The notes: a model not told the origin generated them from the letters alone. A DNA stretch of 64,000 bases from Mya arenaria (GCF_026914265.1 NC_069127.1:64011580-64075579); one strand, 5' to 3'; shown: positions 51,168-63,529, numbered from the stretch's first letter. Translations and numbers: made by a program.

Positions 51168-51740
51168 ATAGTAGCGTGTGTCACCAAAACACAAGTGAGT
51201 GATTTGTCACTAGTTTTCAGATGTTTATAAACATGGAAATCGATTTTAAAGCATAATTAATGACGTCCAAATCAAAGGTCGGTTTAAAAATTTGTTACTT
51301 GAATAGTCCACTCCTAATGAAACTGATCTTATCTAGATAATTGATGATTATTGGTAAAAAAATCATTTTGGCTTTCGAAGATATTTACTTATGGAGTATA
51401 TATAAAGACATGTTAATGTGCATAACTGCATGTTGCCTGCCGACATTTAACGTCCTGTCAATGCCGCTTTTCTAATCAATAATGAAAATAGTTGCGAATC
51501 AAATGGTTTGATTATTCAAGGAACTTCATTTGAAATTGCAAGAAAAAAATCAATTGCATTTATGATAATGATTTTAAAAATATTATTTGTAGGTGGGTTT
51601 TTTTAACTAAGTCTGGTCATGTGGTCGAGTTAATCCGAGAGCCGATTACTTTCTGCTCAATGTTTTTGTCTTTGCATTTGACATCAGTTTTAAGAGCCAA
51701 TTAAAAAATCAACAGTAAATCGAAAAATAAAATAACTCAC

Positions 51741-51897
51741 CTAGCTGGGCATCTTGTATCGACCGATTGACCACACCTTCCACAAAGAACTCAATTTCTT
51801 CTATAGACAACGACTCCCCGTCACGCTTCTTCCTTATTATGTCAGCTATTCGGAGACGAAAAACGCTATCAACTCGTTGCCTGTTTTGAGAACCCAT
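51741..51897 (-). CDS. orphan thymidine phosphorylase first exon (alternative exon or third-copy remnant)
   Basis: Encodes 52 residues plus one base, from MGSQNR through RKKRDGESLSIEEIEFF to SIQDAQLG, then a donor CTAG/GTGAG. It aligns with the first exons of both TYMP genes (KRDG...EE.E.FV...VQDAQLG) and ends in the same phase, so it could splice directly to a TYMP exon 2 (next available at 43842). No exon 2-8 sequence was found between 46.4 and 51.7 kb. More diverged than TYMP-1 and TYMP-2 are from one another. The frame is intact and has its own TATA box, which argues against simple decay. Confidence 0.75.
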
Positions 51898-52118
51898 TTT
51901 TTCCGTTCCGTTCTTTAGGTACTTATTTGTGTTTTTTGTGCAGCAGGAAATAAATTTTCTTAAGGAAGTGTTCACACTGAAACTTAAGAAATAATCAATC
52001 CGATATTTAAAGTTCAACTTTACGATTCACAACTTTCAGCAAAGTTTATTTCTGACCGTTATTAACACTGTGATGACCGAGAATGGATCGTATTTGAGCG
52101 TGATCCGAAATATATAGA

Positions 52119-52127
52119 GCTTTTATA
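52119..52127 (-). promoter_or_regulatory. TATA box of the orphan TYMP first exon
   Basis: TATAAAAGC on the - strand, 222 bp upstream of the ATG, matching the spacing of the two complete TYMP promoters (229 and 200 bp). Confidence 0.55.
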
Positions 52128-52990
52128 AATGTTTGGAAATCTACATGTATGTAGGAATGTGAAAGCAAAATATCGGTTAATGGCTTCAGAATATGTCCAG
52201 TCAAAATATAAACTGACACTGTTATCTCCCACTTACTAGTAAGGTCGTATCTTGTGGTATTTGCGATACAAACTCCTTATCATAGCGAAATGTCAGTATA
52301 CAAACATGTACGGAAGAAAAGTACATCGAAGTTGTAACCGTGATCTATATTCATTCACATACTCTAACGAAGCCCATTCATGCCCTGATTACTGAGTACA
52401 CAACTTGTCAAGTCCTTAAGCCGTTCAATCTCCTTAAGATAACGCAGCCTGAAACAAAACTCCCCTGTACTTTAAACATTCGCTGTTTTATAACAGGCGC
52501 CATTAGACGAGGTAATTTAAACTACAGCCCTAATTAAATATAGCTTACGCAAACGGACCATAATATTTGATATTAATTTATTTCCATACGTGAAACAGTT
52601 TCCAAAAACTCATATGACATGATAAAGTAACATTTAGCTTATGATTTAATCTCTTCCTAAGACCATACAGTAAATTAAAGCAAGTTCCAGATGCAAACAG
52701 ATCGTTATGTGCCGATGAAAACGATTGAAATTTGTACGAAAGCGTATAGAAGTGTAAAGAATACCGGTTTGTCCATTTAATCCTTCGCTCTCTATATTTC
52801 AAGTCGAATATATAGGCATTTGATAAGAATTTGGCTTTAATTAGTCTTAAATGCTGTATTTTTTTTATAATCTATGCATATTCTTTCTACCTGATTGTCA
52901 TTAATTGTTTGCTTGAACAAAAATCGTTCGGTTCAGATGATATTTGATACACTTTTGTGAATTAAGTACAATAGTGATATTGATCGATAT
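52128..52990. other. intergenic, nothing recognised
   Basis: AT-rich; short frames have no motifs. Confidence 0.4.
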
Positions 52991-52998
52991 GTAATATG

Positions 52999-53140
52999 GC
53001 GTGCGTGTACACGTGTGTGTATGTGTGTGCGTGCGTGCGGGTGTGTGTTTGTGTGTGTGTGCGTGCGTGCGCGCGTGCGTGCGACGCACGTGTGTGTGTG
53101 TGTGCGCGTGTGCGCGCGTGCGTGCGTGCGTGTGTCTGTG
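52999..53140. repeat. (TG)n/(CG)n alternating purine-pyrimidine tract
   Basis: GTGTGCGTGCGTGC-type repeats with a central inversion at GCGACGCACGTG, about 140 bp. Candidate Z-DNA-forming sequence. Repeat-derived frames on both strands are artefacts. Confidence 0.9.
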
Positions 53141-53280
53141 TTATGTGTGAAAAAAAATTGTAATCGAATAACTAGAAAGATTTTTCTGTACCCCCGTCGC
53201 ATATCTGACATTAAACATAAAGTACAGGCAGACACTTACTTGGTAGGCGTTGCTGCCATTTTAATTTTACGAACTTATTT

Positions 53281-53341
53281 TACAAGTGCACTGGCATACA
53301 TCCAAGGCGGGTGTATGGCGGAGATGGCCGGGGTGTTCCGA
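53281..53341. mobile_element. solo terminus of MITE family 1
   Basis: Read on the - strand from 53341: CAATCGGAACACCCCGGCC, then TTGGATGTAT near 53297, in the same order as the ends of the elements at 1030-1331 and 5231-5568. The opposite terminus was not found; the neighbouring TG tract may have replaced it. Confidence 0.55.
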
Positions 53342-54199
53342 TTGTGCTTCAACCAGTGCATTTATGACGTCATCTTTATTGGTCGTCTTAGTGTTCACTG
53401 CCTGTGTCAATGCGGTAACCCCAATGTTTGCCAATGACGATATCTTGATATGTTGTGTTATGTGTGTTGTTTTGTAGTTATGTATTCTAATGTTTTTTAC
53501 AGCCTTAAAGTGACTAGACACCAGGTGATACAATTGCAGGAAGAACATAAAAATGTAGCCGTATGAATCGTACGTACTAATATATCAAATCGCTCACGAC
53601 ACATGTTTCTTTCGCAATTTTTTTGGTATTTCTCCAGTTTGAAATTAACTGGGGCTGTCTACCATGTTAAAACAGTCAAATTGAAAATAGCGTCAGTATA
53701 TATATTTGTAATAATAACGAGACTTCCACATGATGAATACTCACTATAAACTGGAAAACCATTATGCGCTAATTTTAAACGGGTTAAGTCAGCTAAAAAG
53801 CGACAAAATATAATTCTTATCATGCAAATTGATGAACTATCGGCCTCATTCTAGCTCGTATAGATAATTCTAGGCTTGTCTTGTAGAATTAAAATATTTG
53901 CCGATTTTGAACCATCTGCTGTCAGGCCCATTCAATCCGTGAGCCTTAAAACACGGTATTAGTTAACTTAGTGCCGTCGTGTATGTCCTTTGTTTCTCCC
54001 TTGTTTTTTACTGACCATTCTAAGGCATTTATCTAATCATTTAAAGATTGCGACATTTTTATGTTATCTGTGTTTGATGTCTTGTGACATCGTTTGTTTG
54101 TCGTCAGTGTAATTGAGACCTTGACAATTGTGCATTGTAATTTCTAGTCTACTGGCCTCGTCCCTGTAGAATCTTAAGATGTGAACGTCAGGGTGAGGA
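53342..54199. other. intergenic, nothing recognised
   Basis: No gene or repeat with support. The 93-codon - strand frame at 53267-53548 overlaps the MITE terminus and is not called. Confidence 0.35.
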
Positions 54200-55474
54200 T
54201 TCAAAGGGGTTCTCAATTTGACGGATTATTTTACAACTATGCAACGCTGTAATTTTGGCTAATGATTGCATCATTGAAACACAAGCAAATTTAAAGTGTT
54301 TCACACGTTTGAAGGGGGTATATTGGAGTCACCCTGTGGTCGGTTTGTCGGTCGGTTTGTCGGTCGATCCGGCGGTCCGTCGGTTTGTCAGTCGGTCCGT
54401 TGCAATTTACCTTGTCAGGAGCATAACTTAAAAACTACTGGATGGAATTGGATTAAACTTCATACAATGATAGAGCATAATGAGAGGAAGTGCAATGTAC
54501 AAAAACCATAACTCTAGTTTTGCTCATTACTGAGTTATTGCCCTTTGTTACTTTTGTTTGTCCGGAGTATAACTTGAAAAGTACTGGATGGAATTCATTG
54601 GAACTTCATATAATGGTAAAGCACAATGAGAGGAAGTGCAGTGTTTAAGAACTATAAATCTACTTTTACTCTATTTCAGCCAATTACAGAGTTACTGCCC
54701 TTTGTTACATTTTCTTGTCTGGAGCACAACTTGAAAACTATTGGATGGAATTTAATAAAACTTCATACAGTGATAGATCATAATGAGGGGGAGTGCAGTG
54801 TATAGGAACCGCAATTCTATTTCAGCCAATTACAGAGTTACTGCCCTTTGTTACCTTTTCTTGTCTGGAGCACAACTTGAAAACTATTGGATGGAATTTA
54901 ATAAAACTTCATACAGTGATAGATCATAAAGAAGGGGTATGTAGTGTTCAGAAACCGCAATTCTATTTCAGCTAATTACAGAGTTACTGCCCTTTGTTAC
55001 TTTTTCTTGTCTGGAGTATAACTTGAAAACTTTTGAATGGAATTTACTTAAACTTCATACAGCGATAGATCATAATGAGAGGAAGTGCAGTGTACAGGAA
55101 CCGCAATTCTATTTCAGCCAATTACAGAGTTATTGCCCTTTGTTACTTTTTTCTTGTCCTGAGCATAACTTGAAAACTACTGGATAGAATGTAATAAAAC
55201 TTTATACAATGGTACAGCACAATGAGAAGGAGTTCATTGTACATAAATCATTACACTATTTTAGCAAATTACAGAGTTATTGCCTTTTCCTGTTTGTTTG
55301 TTTTTGTCAAACTTTTGTACGTACAGTAACTTGAAAACTACTAGATGGAATTTCATAAAACTTCATACAATGATAAATCATAATGAGAGGCGGCGTTCGG
55401 GGGTATTAATCACCTTCAGTGATAGCTCTAGTTTCAAATTTTTGCTGTCAAAAAAATGTGAGAACCCCTTTGAA
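54200..55474. mobile_element. tandem-repeat-containing non-autonomous element (Helitron-like or TR-MITE)
   Basis: Perfect 16-bp terminal inverted repeats TTCAAAGGGGTTCTCA (54200-54215) and complement (55459-55474). Inside the left arm is a TCGG-type microsatellite (about 54340-54400). Then come seven core units of 145-161 bp, marked by GGATGGAATT-like strings at 54441, 54586, 54743, 54889, 55035, 55182 and 55344. Bivalve pearl/CvA and related elements have this arm-microsatellite-core-repeat plan, so the assignment is by architecture. No open frame for a replicase or transposase. Confidence 0.75.
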
Positions 55475-55642
55475 GTCAAATGATTTTTCACTCTGCACTT
55501 GTACACACGTTATGAATGACTTCAATAGTAATTTATTAACGCGAGCTAGCGATTAACCAGGAAAGTAACGCGCATCATATTCTAGAAATCCGTTTTTGGA
55601 TTTGTAGAACTCCATGTATATCACATATATCCATGGTATATG

Positions 55643-56050
55643 TGAGAGTTCATTTTGGCGATCTACAGAAAATGAGCGCAGCGAGGCCGTAGGCCAAAAA
55701 AGCTTTCTTTAGATCGCGGGTGGGTGGGTGTGTAAGTTTATTTATACTCGTACTCGGGCCTTGCCCATTCGGCGAGTACTCCGTTAAGATTGTTCGTCAT
55801 TTTAGGTTTTTTGAGCATAGTGCACAGACATAATGTAACACTGGTTAGAGCTACCCTGGTTCTTTAACGTGCACCAGCGTATAGCACCGTCACACGGGAC
55901 CCAAATTTAACGTCCCTCCCGTAAGACGATTAGTATTTTTTTAGTGATGCGACGGGGGATCGAACCTGCGACCCCTGGATTGATAGTCAAGTGTGTCACC
56001 ACATGACCACGGGTCCGCCACTCATTAGATCGCCAAAACGAACTCTTAGT
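55643..56050. mobile_element. TIR-bounded block enclosing an inverted SINE
   Basis: GAGAGTTCATTTTGGCGATC at the left and GATCGCCAAAACGAACTCTT at the right are inverted copies. The enclosed sequence is mainly the SINE at 55735-56018. Either a SINE inserted into a MITE or a composite unit. Confidence 0.65.
55735..56018 (-). mobile_element. tRNA-derived SINE, family 1, inverted copy
   Basis: On the - strand the B box GGTTCGATCCC lies at about 55956-55966, followed by TTTTAGTGATG-proximal body sequence matching 5690-5870, including CCGAATGGGCAAGG. The head lies at the right end. Confidence 0.8.
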
Positions 56051-56819
56051 TTATTGGTGTTCGCACTCAGTTGGCCCACTCGCTCCGCCCTTTGTGCAGC
56101 CACGTGGTATTTTGGCGCGAAAGTTTTTTATGCATAATCATTAATGAAAGATTGCAAATTTTGGTACTGAATCTGCTTGACTGGCTGTATATTATAAAGA
56201 GCATTTTTACGGACGAAACGTTAATGGAATTTACATAATCTTATGGTTATACAACTATGTCAAGTGATTTATTGACGTAGTTGAACCTCTAAATAGGTCA
56301 ATTATATAGCTGGATAGTAAACAAGGTCGTGCTGTGTCAAACCAATGATCTTACAGTGTTTTCACTAAGGACTTCCTAGTAAGGAGTAAGGTTTTGTCCA
56401 ATACGTTTCTAGTACGACCTGAAAAAGGATATGAATGAATTTTATCGTACCCGATAACCTAGATTCAATCCATGTGCTACTTTTACAAAATGGGATGAAT
56501 TAAATGCCATATAAATGCCGTTGCACTATCTTTGAGTACATTGGGTGGGACACACCAGGATTTGGTGTAAGAGGGGCCGCAACTTAAGGGCGAAAAAATG
56601 TAGTAAAAATAGGTCAATGGGTCCTTCCCTAAGACGATTTTGCTATATTTATTAATAGTTTAACAATTCACCAAGAACCCAAGTTATTGACATCATATAC
56701 GCAGTGAGCGAAGTGGGATCGCATAAATCTTTTGTCTAAAAAAATCTTAAGAAGGAACACGAAACACTTGCGTGAAATAAAGCCAAAGATGTTCTCCATG
56801 TTAAACGGAAAAGTAACAA
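56051..56819. other. intergenic, nothing recognised
   Basis: No supported gene or repeat. A 61-codon - strand frame at 56668-56853 partly overlaps the next repeat. Confidence 0.35.
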
Positions 56820-58240
56820 GTATAAAAGTTGGTTTGAGTGACCGAATCACCATATCTTTACAAAGTCAAAGTATGTCTGAATTCAAATGTATTATTATTA
56901 TTGGTGTTAACATTATGTCCATAATCGTGGTCATCTTTACTCGATTAAAGCGCGATATCTTAGGGTCACTAGGTCAGGTCTAGTTCAGAAACTGGACATT
57001 AAGATACTATGGCTGACCTATTTCAAATTCAACTTTTGATTATTTGTATGAATAATTTAAGGCCTGGCAATGTAGTTCATGTAGTTGAATAAGTCCTATG
57101 TTTTTTTGAACTTTATTAAGTTTGCAACGCTTTTAAAGGGATTTATAACATCATAATACGTGAAACAAATAGTTTCATTTGTAGATGTTAGGGGGAGGAG
57201 GTGCGTGTTGGGTACGCTCCCCACACCCCCTCGCCCTGGCTGGATCAGCAGGTGATCTCAAGCATCATTGGAAGGCGTAGTACGAAGATGATTAAAATGA
57301 ATTTTGTGATCATGAATGTCAGTCAATCAATCCATACTTGCATCTATATTCTCTAAAAGTTCTGAGAGTTTTGAGCTACGTTCTTTATGTTCCTTCCTTT
57401 TTCGTTGTTTTATGGGGTTTTGTTGTTGTTATTTAGTGTGTTTTTGTTGCTGCTGTTGTTGCTATGTTAAGTGTTTATTTTAACGGGGTGTTGGGGCATG
57501 GGGAGCGGAGGGCATGGGGTGATAGCTCCAATATAATTGTTATTGAGGTGTTGTTCTCTTCAACCATTAACTGTACACATCATAGAAAGTCCTTGGTTCA
57601 GGAGAGATACAAGTTCAACAATGGGACCATAGTTTGTTGACATTTCTTGTCATTTGCTTTCAAGCAACAAATGAATCATTATATGCGCATTTCACTTGCT
57701 ACATGTATGACATTCACATTATTCATAGACCAACTATGTAACAGTTACGAGATAATCGCCTTTGACCGAATTTTGCTTAAACCGTGTGATGTTACGAAAC
57801 AAAATGGCAAACGGAACTCATATGATGAAAAGAAAATATATCACGACTGCTTCTCATGACTGTACTGTTTAAAACGTTTATGTGACATAGTTTTAGGACG
57901 ATCAGAAGTCTAAAAGATTTTTTATAATTGATTCAAGCCATAAATTTGACCCGTGTTTCTGATTATGTTTACAAAAAAGAGTTGAACAACTGATTGCACA
58001 GACCTCTTAGATAATTCTTATTACCATTCTGAACTATAGCGAAACATCCCGTAAGTGAACGACATGTGACTCAATGGACCGAACACTTCCTAAGTATGCA
58101 AGCAAACATTTCGTTAAAACATTGAAATGTGTTCAATTGTATGTTCAAGCGATCTACTGAACATAAATACGGACAGTTGAATATAAACAAACTTGGTTTC
58201 AATGTTTACAAACCCGTGTGCCTATTTGTTTTATGCTCTC
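56820..58240. repeat. non-coding tandem unit of about 1.1-1.4 kb, copy i
   Basis: Matches 60470-61615, 61617-62650 and 63530-64000. Shared landmarks: GTCCATAATCGTGGTCATC, GGCCTGGCAATGTAGTTCAT, GGATCAGCAGGTGATCTCAA, and GGCATGGGGTGATAGCT (copies i and iii). A 70-codon frame at 57647-57859 recurs in copy iii but is broken in copy ii, so it is not treated as a gene. Confidence 0.85.
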
Positions 58241-58604
58241 GCTTGCAAATTGAGGACGATGGATTGGTCCCTAGTGGAAGCGCTCTAATATTTATTATAT
58301 ATTATTATAATTTTACTTATTGGGAATAATTTTATGAAAATTCAATTCATTTAACAAATTATCCCATTGATATGATTATAAAAAGAAAATCAGATACATT
58401 TGGTATTTGATAACATTAAAATTACAGCAAAATGGCCGTAATGGTAGAAAGGTCTTTAGTAAACAAGTTTGAAAAACAGCAGCCAGTGATTAACTGAAAG
58501 AGCAACCCTGTCAAATGGGAAACACAGTTTGATATTTCCCTGAATTTACTTAATATACTTATTGTATGTTTCCAGATAGATAGATAGATTCTTTGAAGAG
58601 CCGG

Positions 58605-59500
58605 AATTAGTTGACCAATGCTTCCAATTCGGGGTGGGGGGGGGGGGGGGTAAACTAGCAGACCAAAACAATTCCAATACGGGTGATTAAACTAGTTGAC
58701 CATTAATTCCAATACGGGGGATTAAACTAGTTGACCAATAATTCCAATACGGGGGCTTAAATTAGTTGACCAATAATTCCAATACGGGGGGCTAAACTAG
58801 TTAACCAATAATTCCAATACGGGGGAATAAACAAGTTGACCAATAATTCCGATACGGGGGATTACACTAGTTGACTAATAATTCCAATACGGTGGATTAA
58901 ACTAGTTGACTAATAATTCCAATACGGGGGATTACACTAGTTGACTAAAAATTCCAATACGGGGGATTACACTAGTTGACTAATAATTCCAATACGGAGG
59001 ATTAAACTAGTTGACCAATCATTCCAATACGGGGGATTAAACTAGTTGACCAATAATTCCAATACGGGGGGATTAAACTAGATGACCAATAATTCCAATA
59101 CGGGGGATTAAACTAGTTGACTAATGATTCCAATACGGGGGATTAAACTAGTTGACCAATAATTCCAATACGGAGAATTAAACTAGTTGACCAATAATTC
59201 CAATACGGGGGATTAAACTAGTTGACCAATAATTCCAATACGGGGGGATTAAACTAGATGACCAATAATTCCAATACGGGGGATTAAACTAGTTGACTAA
59301 TGATTCCAATACGGGGGATTAAACTAGTTGACCAATAATTCCAATACGGAGAATTAAACTAGTTGACCAATAATTCCAATACAGGGGGATTAAACTAGTT
59401 GACCAATAATTCCAATACAGGGGGATTAAACTAGTTGACCAATGCCTCCCATACGGGGGATTAAACTTGTTTATCAATAATTGCAATGATATGGGATTTA
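58605..59500. repeat. 35-bp satellite, about 24 units, with 176-bp higher-order repeat
   Basis: Units contain AATTCCAATACGGGGGATTA and ACTAGTTGACCAAT. A block of five units recurs at 59061 and 59237 with the same diagnostic variants (GGGGGG, AGATGACC, CGGAGAAT). Begins with a long G run at about 58634-58650. Confidence 0.93.
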
Positions 59501-60469
59501 ACTAGTTCAAAAATAATTTATCAATAATAACACAACTAAAAAATATGCCTTATCAGAGCCAGCATAAACATGACAACAATTAAGAATCAAGTAAAAAGAA
59601 CAAAACATATAAATCCTTCCATTTAAATTTAATACAATTAAAGACTTGCCTAGAAATACATATGAAGTGATATTCAACAGAGGACCACAAGTAACCCTTT
59701 TGACCGAACGGTTCCTGGGAATGCGAGCAAATTACCGACCATGGGCCTAAGAGCTACTTTCATTCGTTATCATTAATATATTTCCATATTCCCGCATGGC
59801 TGTTCTGCTTCGGTGTTCATTTACTAATGCAGGTTTCGCCTTGATACCGAAATCGACAAATATTTCCCTCAATAATTTAACCATAGGTTGCGCATTTTAT
59901 ATCAAGGCTTTCCCCTAAACATATAATGTTTACTAATATTCACATATTACTCAAAATAAAGAACTGTGTCTGTAATGTGTTCCATGGACCCATTGTAAGA
60001 CATAAGTAATTTTAAATATTGAAATATCACACAGTATCATAGGATGGTCAGGTGAATATTGTCGCATGTGATTATTGTTAGACTGTTATCTGACATTCTA
60101 TTAAAAGTATGCGTCATTTCTAAGGCCATCTAGAATTTTAAGTCTTCACGGGATTGCCACATCCCAGACAGTAGGTCAGTTGGTTAACAGTGTTTTTGTA
60201 TACTATTGATCGTTTAATATCAATGGCCCATACATTTAACCGCCAAAACAAACTGCACTTTTAGATAAGTGTTCTAAATTAGAAATGTGATATCACTTCA
60301 AGCCCTTCTTCAGTATGATGCAATGTTATGTTCCGATATTTTCTGAAAATGAACGTAATTCTAGATTGAATAGTGCAATCTAGCTTGAAAGCCTTACGGT
60401 AATTATATTAATTAAAATAATACTAGTCCAATTCTGTTTCGATTAATTTCACGATCAGATTTAGGATTC
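59501..60469. other. intergenic; short piece related to the end of unit i
   Basis: 59680-59740 (GACCGAACGGTTCCTGGG) resembles 58077-58110 of copy i. The rest shows nothing recognisable. Confidence 0.4.
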
Positions 60470-61615
60470 AACCTAAGTATAAAACTATGTCCATAACTGT
60501 GGTCATCGCCAAAGTAAGCCTCCTTTACTCGACCAAAGCGCGATATCTTAAGGTCATTAGGTCACACCTAGTTCAAAAACTGGACATATACTTACTATGG
60601 CTGACCTGATTCAAATGAAACTTTTCATTATTTATGTTAATAATCTTCTGAAGGCCTGGCAATGTAGTTCATGTAGTTTAATAAGCTTTTTGGTTATTTG
60701 AAACTAGTTTAGTTTGCAACGCTTTTAAAGAGGGTAGTAAAATCATTATACGTAAAACAAATATTTTCAGTTGTAGATGCTAGGCGGAAGAGATGCGTTC
60801 CGGGTACGAAACGCCCTGTCTGGATCAGCTAGAAATCTCAAGCAGCATTGGAAGGCGTAGTGCGTCAATGATTGAAATGAATTTTGTTATCATAAATGTC
60901 AGTTAATCAGTCTACACATGCATTTATAATCTCTAAAAACTCTAAAAGTTTTAAGCTAGGTTTGTTACTTTTGTACCATTGGCGTTGTTTTATGGGGGGG
61001 GGGGTATTTTGTGTGTTTGTGTGTTTTTGTTGCTGATGTTGTTGCTATTTTCAGTGTTCCTTTGGACGGAGGGGGGGGGGGGCTTGGGAGCGGAGGGGTG
61101 GGGGTGGCTATTTCTTCACTCCAATGCTATTGATGATAGGTGTTGGACTCTACTTCTATTAACTAACAAATCATGGAACGTTCTTTGTCCATGAGAGATA
61201 CAAGTTCAACATTGGGACCACAGTTTGTTGACATTTCTTGTCATTTGCTTTAAAGCACCAAATGTATAATTATATTCTCTTTTCACTTGCTACATGTATA
61301 ATATTCATATAAGTTCTTATCAAACTATGAAACATTTACGAGATTATCGCATATTGGCCGAATTTGGCTTAAACCTTGTGATGGTTCGAAATTAATTGGC
61401 AAACGGAAATCATATGATGAAAAGAAATCATATCACGACTGCTTCTCATGACTGTAAGCCGATTGTGACACAGTTGTAGGACGCTCAGAAATCTTAACGT
61501 TTTTTTTTCAAATTGATTCAAGCCATATATTTATCCTGTGTATCTGATTATGTTTACGAAAAAGAGTTGAAATACTGATAGGCCTCTTGGATGTTTCTAA
61601 TTACCTATCAAGTAG
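60470..61615. repeat. non-coding tandem unit, copy ii
   Basis: Same landmarks as 56820-58240, more diverged. Includes G-rich stretches at about 60994-61005 and 61068-61110 that could form G-quadruplexes. Confidence 0.85.
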
Positions 61616-61616
61616 A

Positions 61617-62650
61617 AAAGTTGGTTTGAGGGACCGAACCACAATATCTTTAAAAAGTCAAAGTATGTCTAAATTAAAATGTATTATTATTATTGGTGTT
61701 ATCATTATGTCCATAACCGTGGTCATCGAGTAGCTATGCCTTCTTTACTCGACTAACGCGCGATATCTTAAGCTCACTAGGTCAGGTCTCGTTCAGAAAC
61801 TGGACATTTACATACTATGGCTGACCTATTTCAAATTCAACTTTTGATTATTTATATGGATAATTTAAGGCCTGGCAATGTAGTTCATGTAGTTTAATTA
61901 GTCCTATGTTTATTTGAACTTTATCTAGTTTGCAACGCTTTTAAAGGGATTTATAACATCATAATACGTGAAACAAATAGTTCCACTTGTAGATGTTAGG
62001 GGGAGGAGGTGCGTGCCGGGTACGCCCCCCACACCCCTCGCCCTGGCTGGATCAGCAGGTGATCTCAAGCATCATTGGAAGGCGTAGTACGAAGATGATT
62101 GAAATGAATTTTGTGATCATGAATGTCAGTCAATCAATCCACACTTGCATTAATATTCACTAAAAATTCTGAGATTTTTGTGCTACGTTCTTCAGGTTTT
62201 TTTTTCCTTTTTCGTTGTTTTATGGGGGGGGGGTGTTATTTAGTGTGTTTTGTTGCTGTTGTTGTTGCTATGTTAAGTGTTTATTTTAACGGGGGGTGGG
62301 GGCTGGGGAGCGGAGGGCATGGGGTGATAGCTTCATTATAATTGCTATTGAGGTATTGTTCTCTTCAACCATTAACTGTACACATCATAGAAAGTCCTTT
62401 GTCCACGAGAGATACAAGTTCAACAATGGGACCATAGTTTGTTGACATTTCTTGTCATTTGCTTTCAAGCAGCAAATGTATCATCATATGCGCATTCCAC
62501 TTGCTACATGTATGACATTCACATTATTCATAGACCAACTATGTAACAGTTACGAGATAATCGCCTTTGACCAAATTTTGCTTAAACCGTGTGATGTTCC
62601 GAAACTAAATGGCAAACGGAACTCGTATGATGAAAAGAAAATATATTATA
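61617..62650. repeat. non-coding tandem unit, copy iii
   Basis: Closer to copy i than copy ii is. It runs without a break into the 56-bp satellite after GAAAAGAAAATATAT. Confidence 0.85.
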
Positions 62651-62655
62651 AAAAG

Positions 62656-63113
62656 TATTGAATTTTTTATGTTTTGATCATTATAAGCCGGATGAGTTAA
62701 GCATTAAAGGGCATTGAATTTTATATGTTTTGATCATTATAAGCCGGATGAGTTAAGCATTAAAGGGCATTGAATTTTATATGTTTTGATCATTATAAGC
62801 CGGATGAGTTAAGCATTAAAGGGCATTGAATTTTATGTTTTGATCATTATAAGCCGGATGAGTTAAGCATTAAAGGGCATTGAATTTTATATGTTTTGAT
62901 CATTATAAGCCGGATGAGTTAAGCATTAAAGGGCATTGATTTTTTTGTTTTGATCATTATAAGCCGGATGAGTTAAGCATTAAAGGGCATAAAATTTTAT
63001 ATGTTTTGATCATTATAAGCCGGATGAGTTAAGCATTAAAGGGCATTGAATTTTATATGTTTTGATCATTATAAGCCGGATGAGTTAAGCATTAAAGGGC
63101 TTTGAATTTTAGA
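62656..63113. repeat. 56-bp satellite, 8 units
   Basis: Units contain TTTTGATCATTATAAGCCGG and GAGTTAAGCATTAAAGGGC and are almost identical, indicating recent amplification. Confidence 0.95.
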
Positions 63114-63529
63114 GAAACTGCATCTTTCAAGAGAAAACCTGTTTTGGGCTCCTTTAAGGCAGACGATGAGATAACAGCGAATTGAAATCGCACCCCAACA
63201 TACGTATACCACTATCTTTACGTTTTACTATTTTAAGCACATGTTTCGACTGTCAGTTAGTTATTCAAAAGCACCGTATGTTTCGTTGGTACAATTGAAC
63301 TGATAAAAAGATATTTCATGAAAAAATATAAATAACTCAAACGTTGTTTACAATGATAAAACAATATTCTAACGCGCATAATGAACTTTATGTAATTGGA
63401 TTGGCTGGCGTTATCTTAACTGAGTCGCAAATGTATTGTACATGATATAAGGTTTCAAATGTTGACTTATATAAACGTTGTAATTTTTTGTTGTACTCTG
63501 TGTGTACTGACGATTGATTTGCACGTTTT
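63114..63529. other. intergenic, nothing recognised
   Basis: No gene or repeat with support. Confidence 0.4.

Noticed and set aside
57647..57859. 70-codon frame conserved in 62452-62661
   Set aside because: Part of a duplicated non-coding unit; copy ii has in-frame stops and the frame lacks an ATG in context.
58605..59500. CRISPR-like regular array (also 48003-48177 and 62656-63113)
   Set aside because: Repeats are contiguous with no unique spacers, and the genome is animal; these are satellites.
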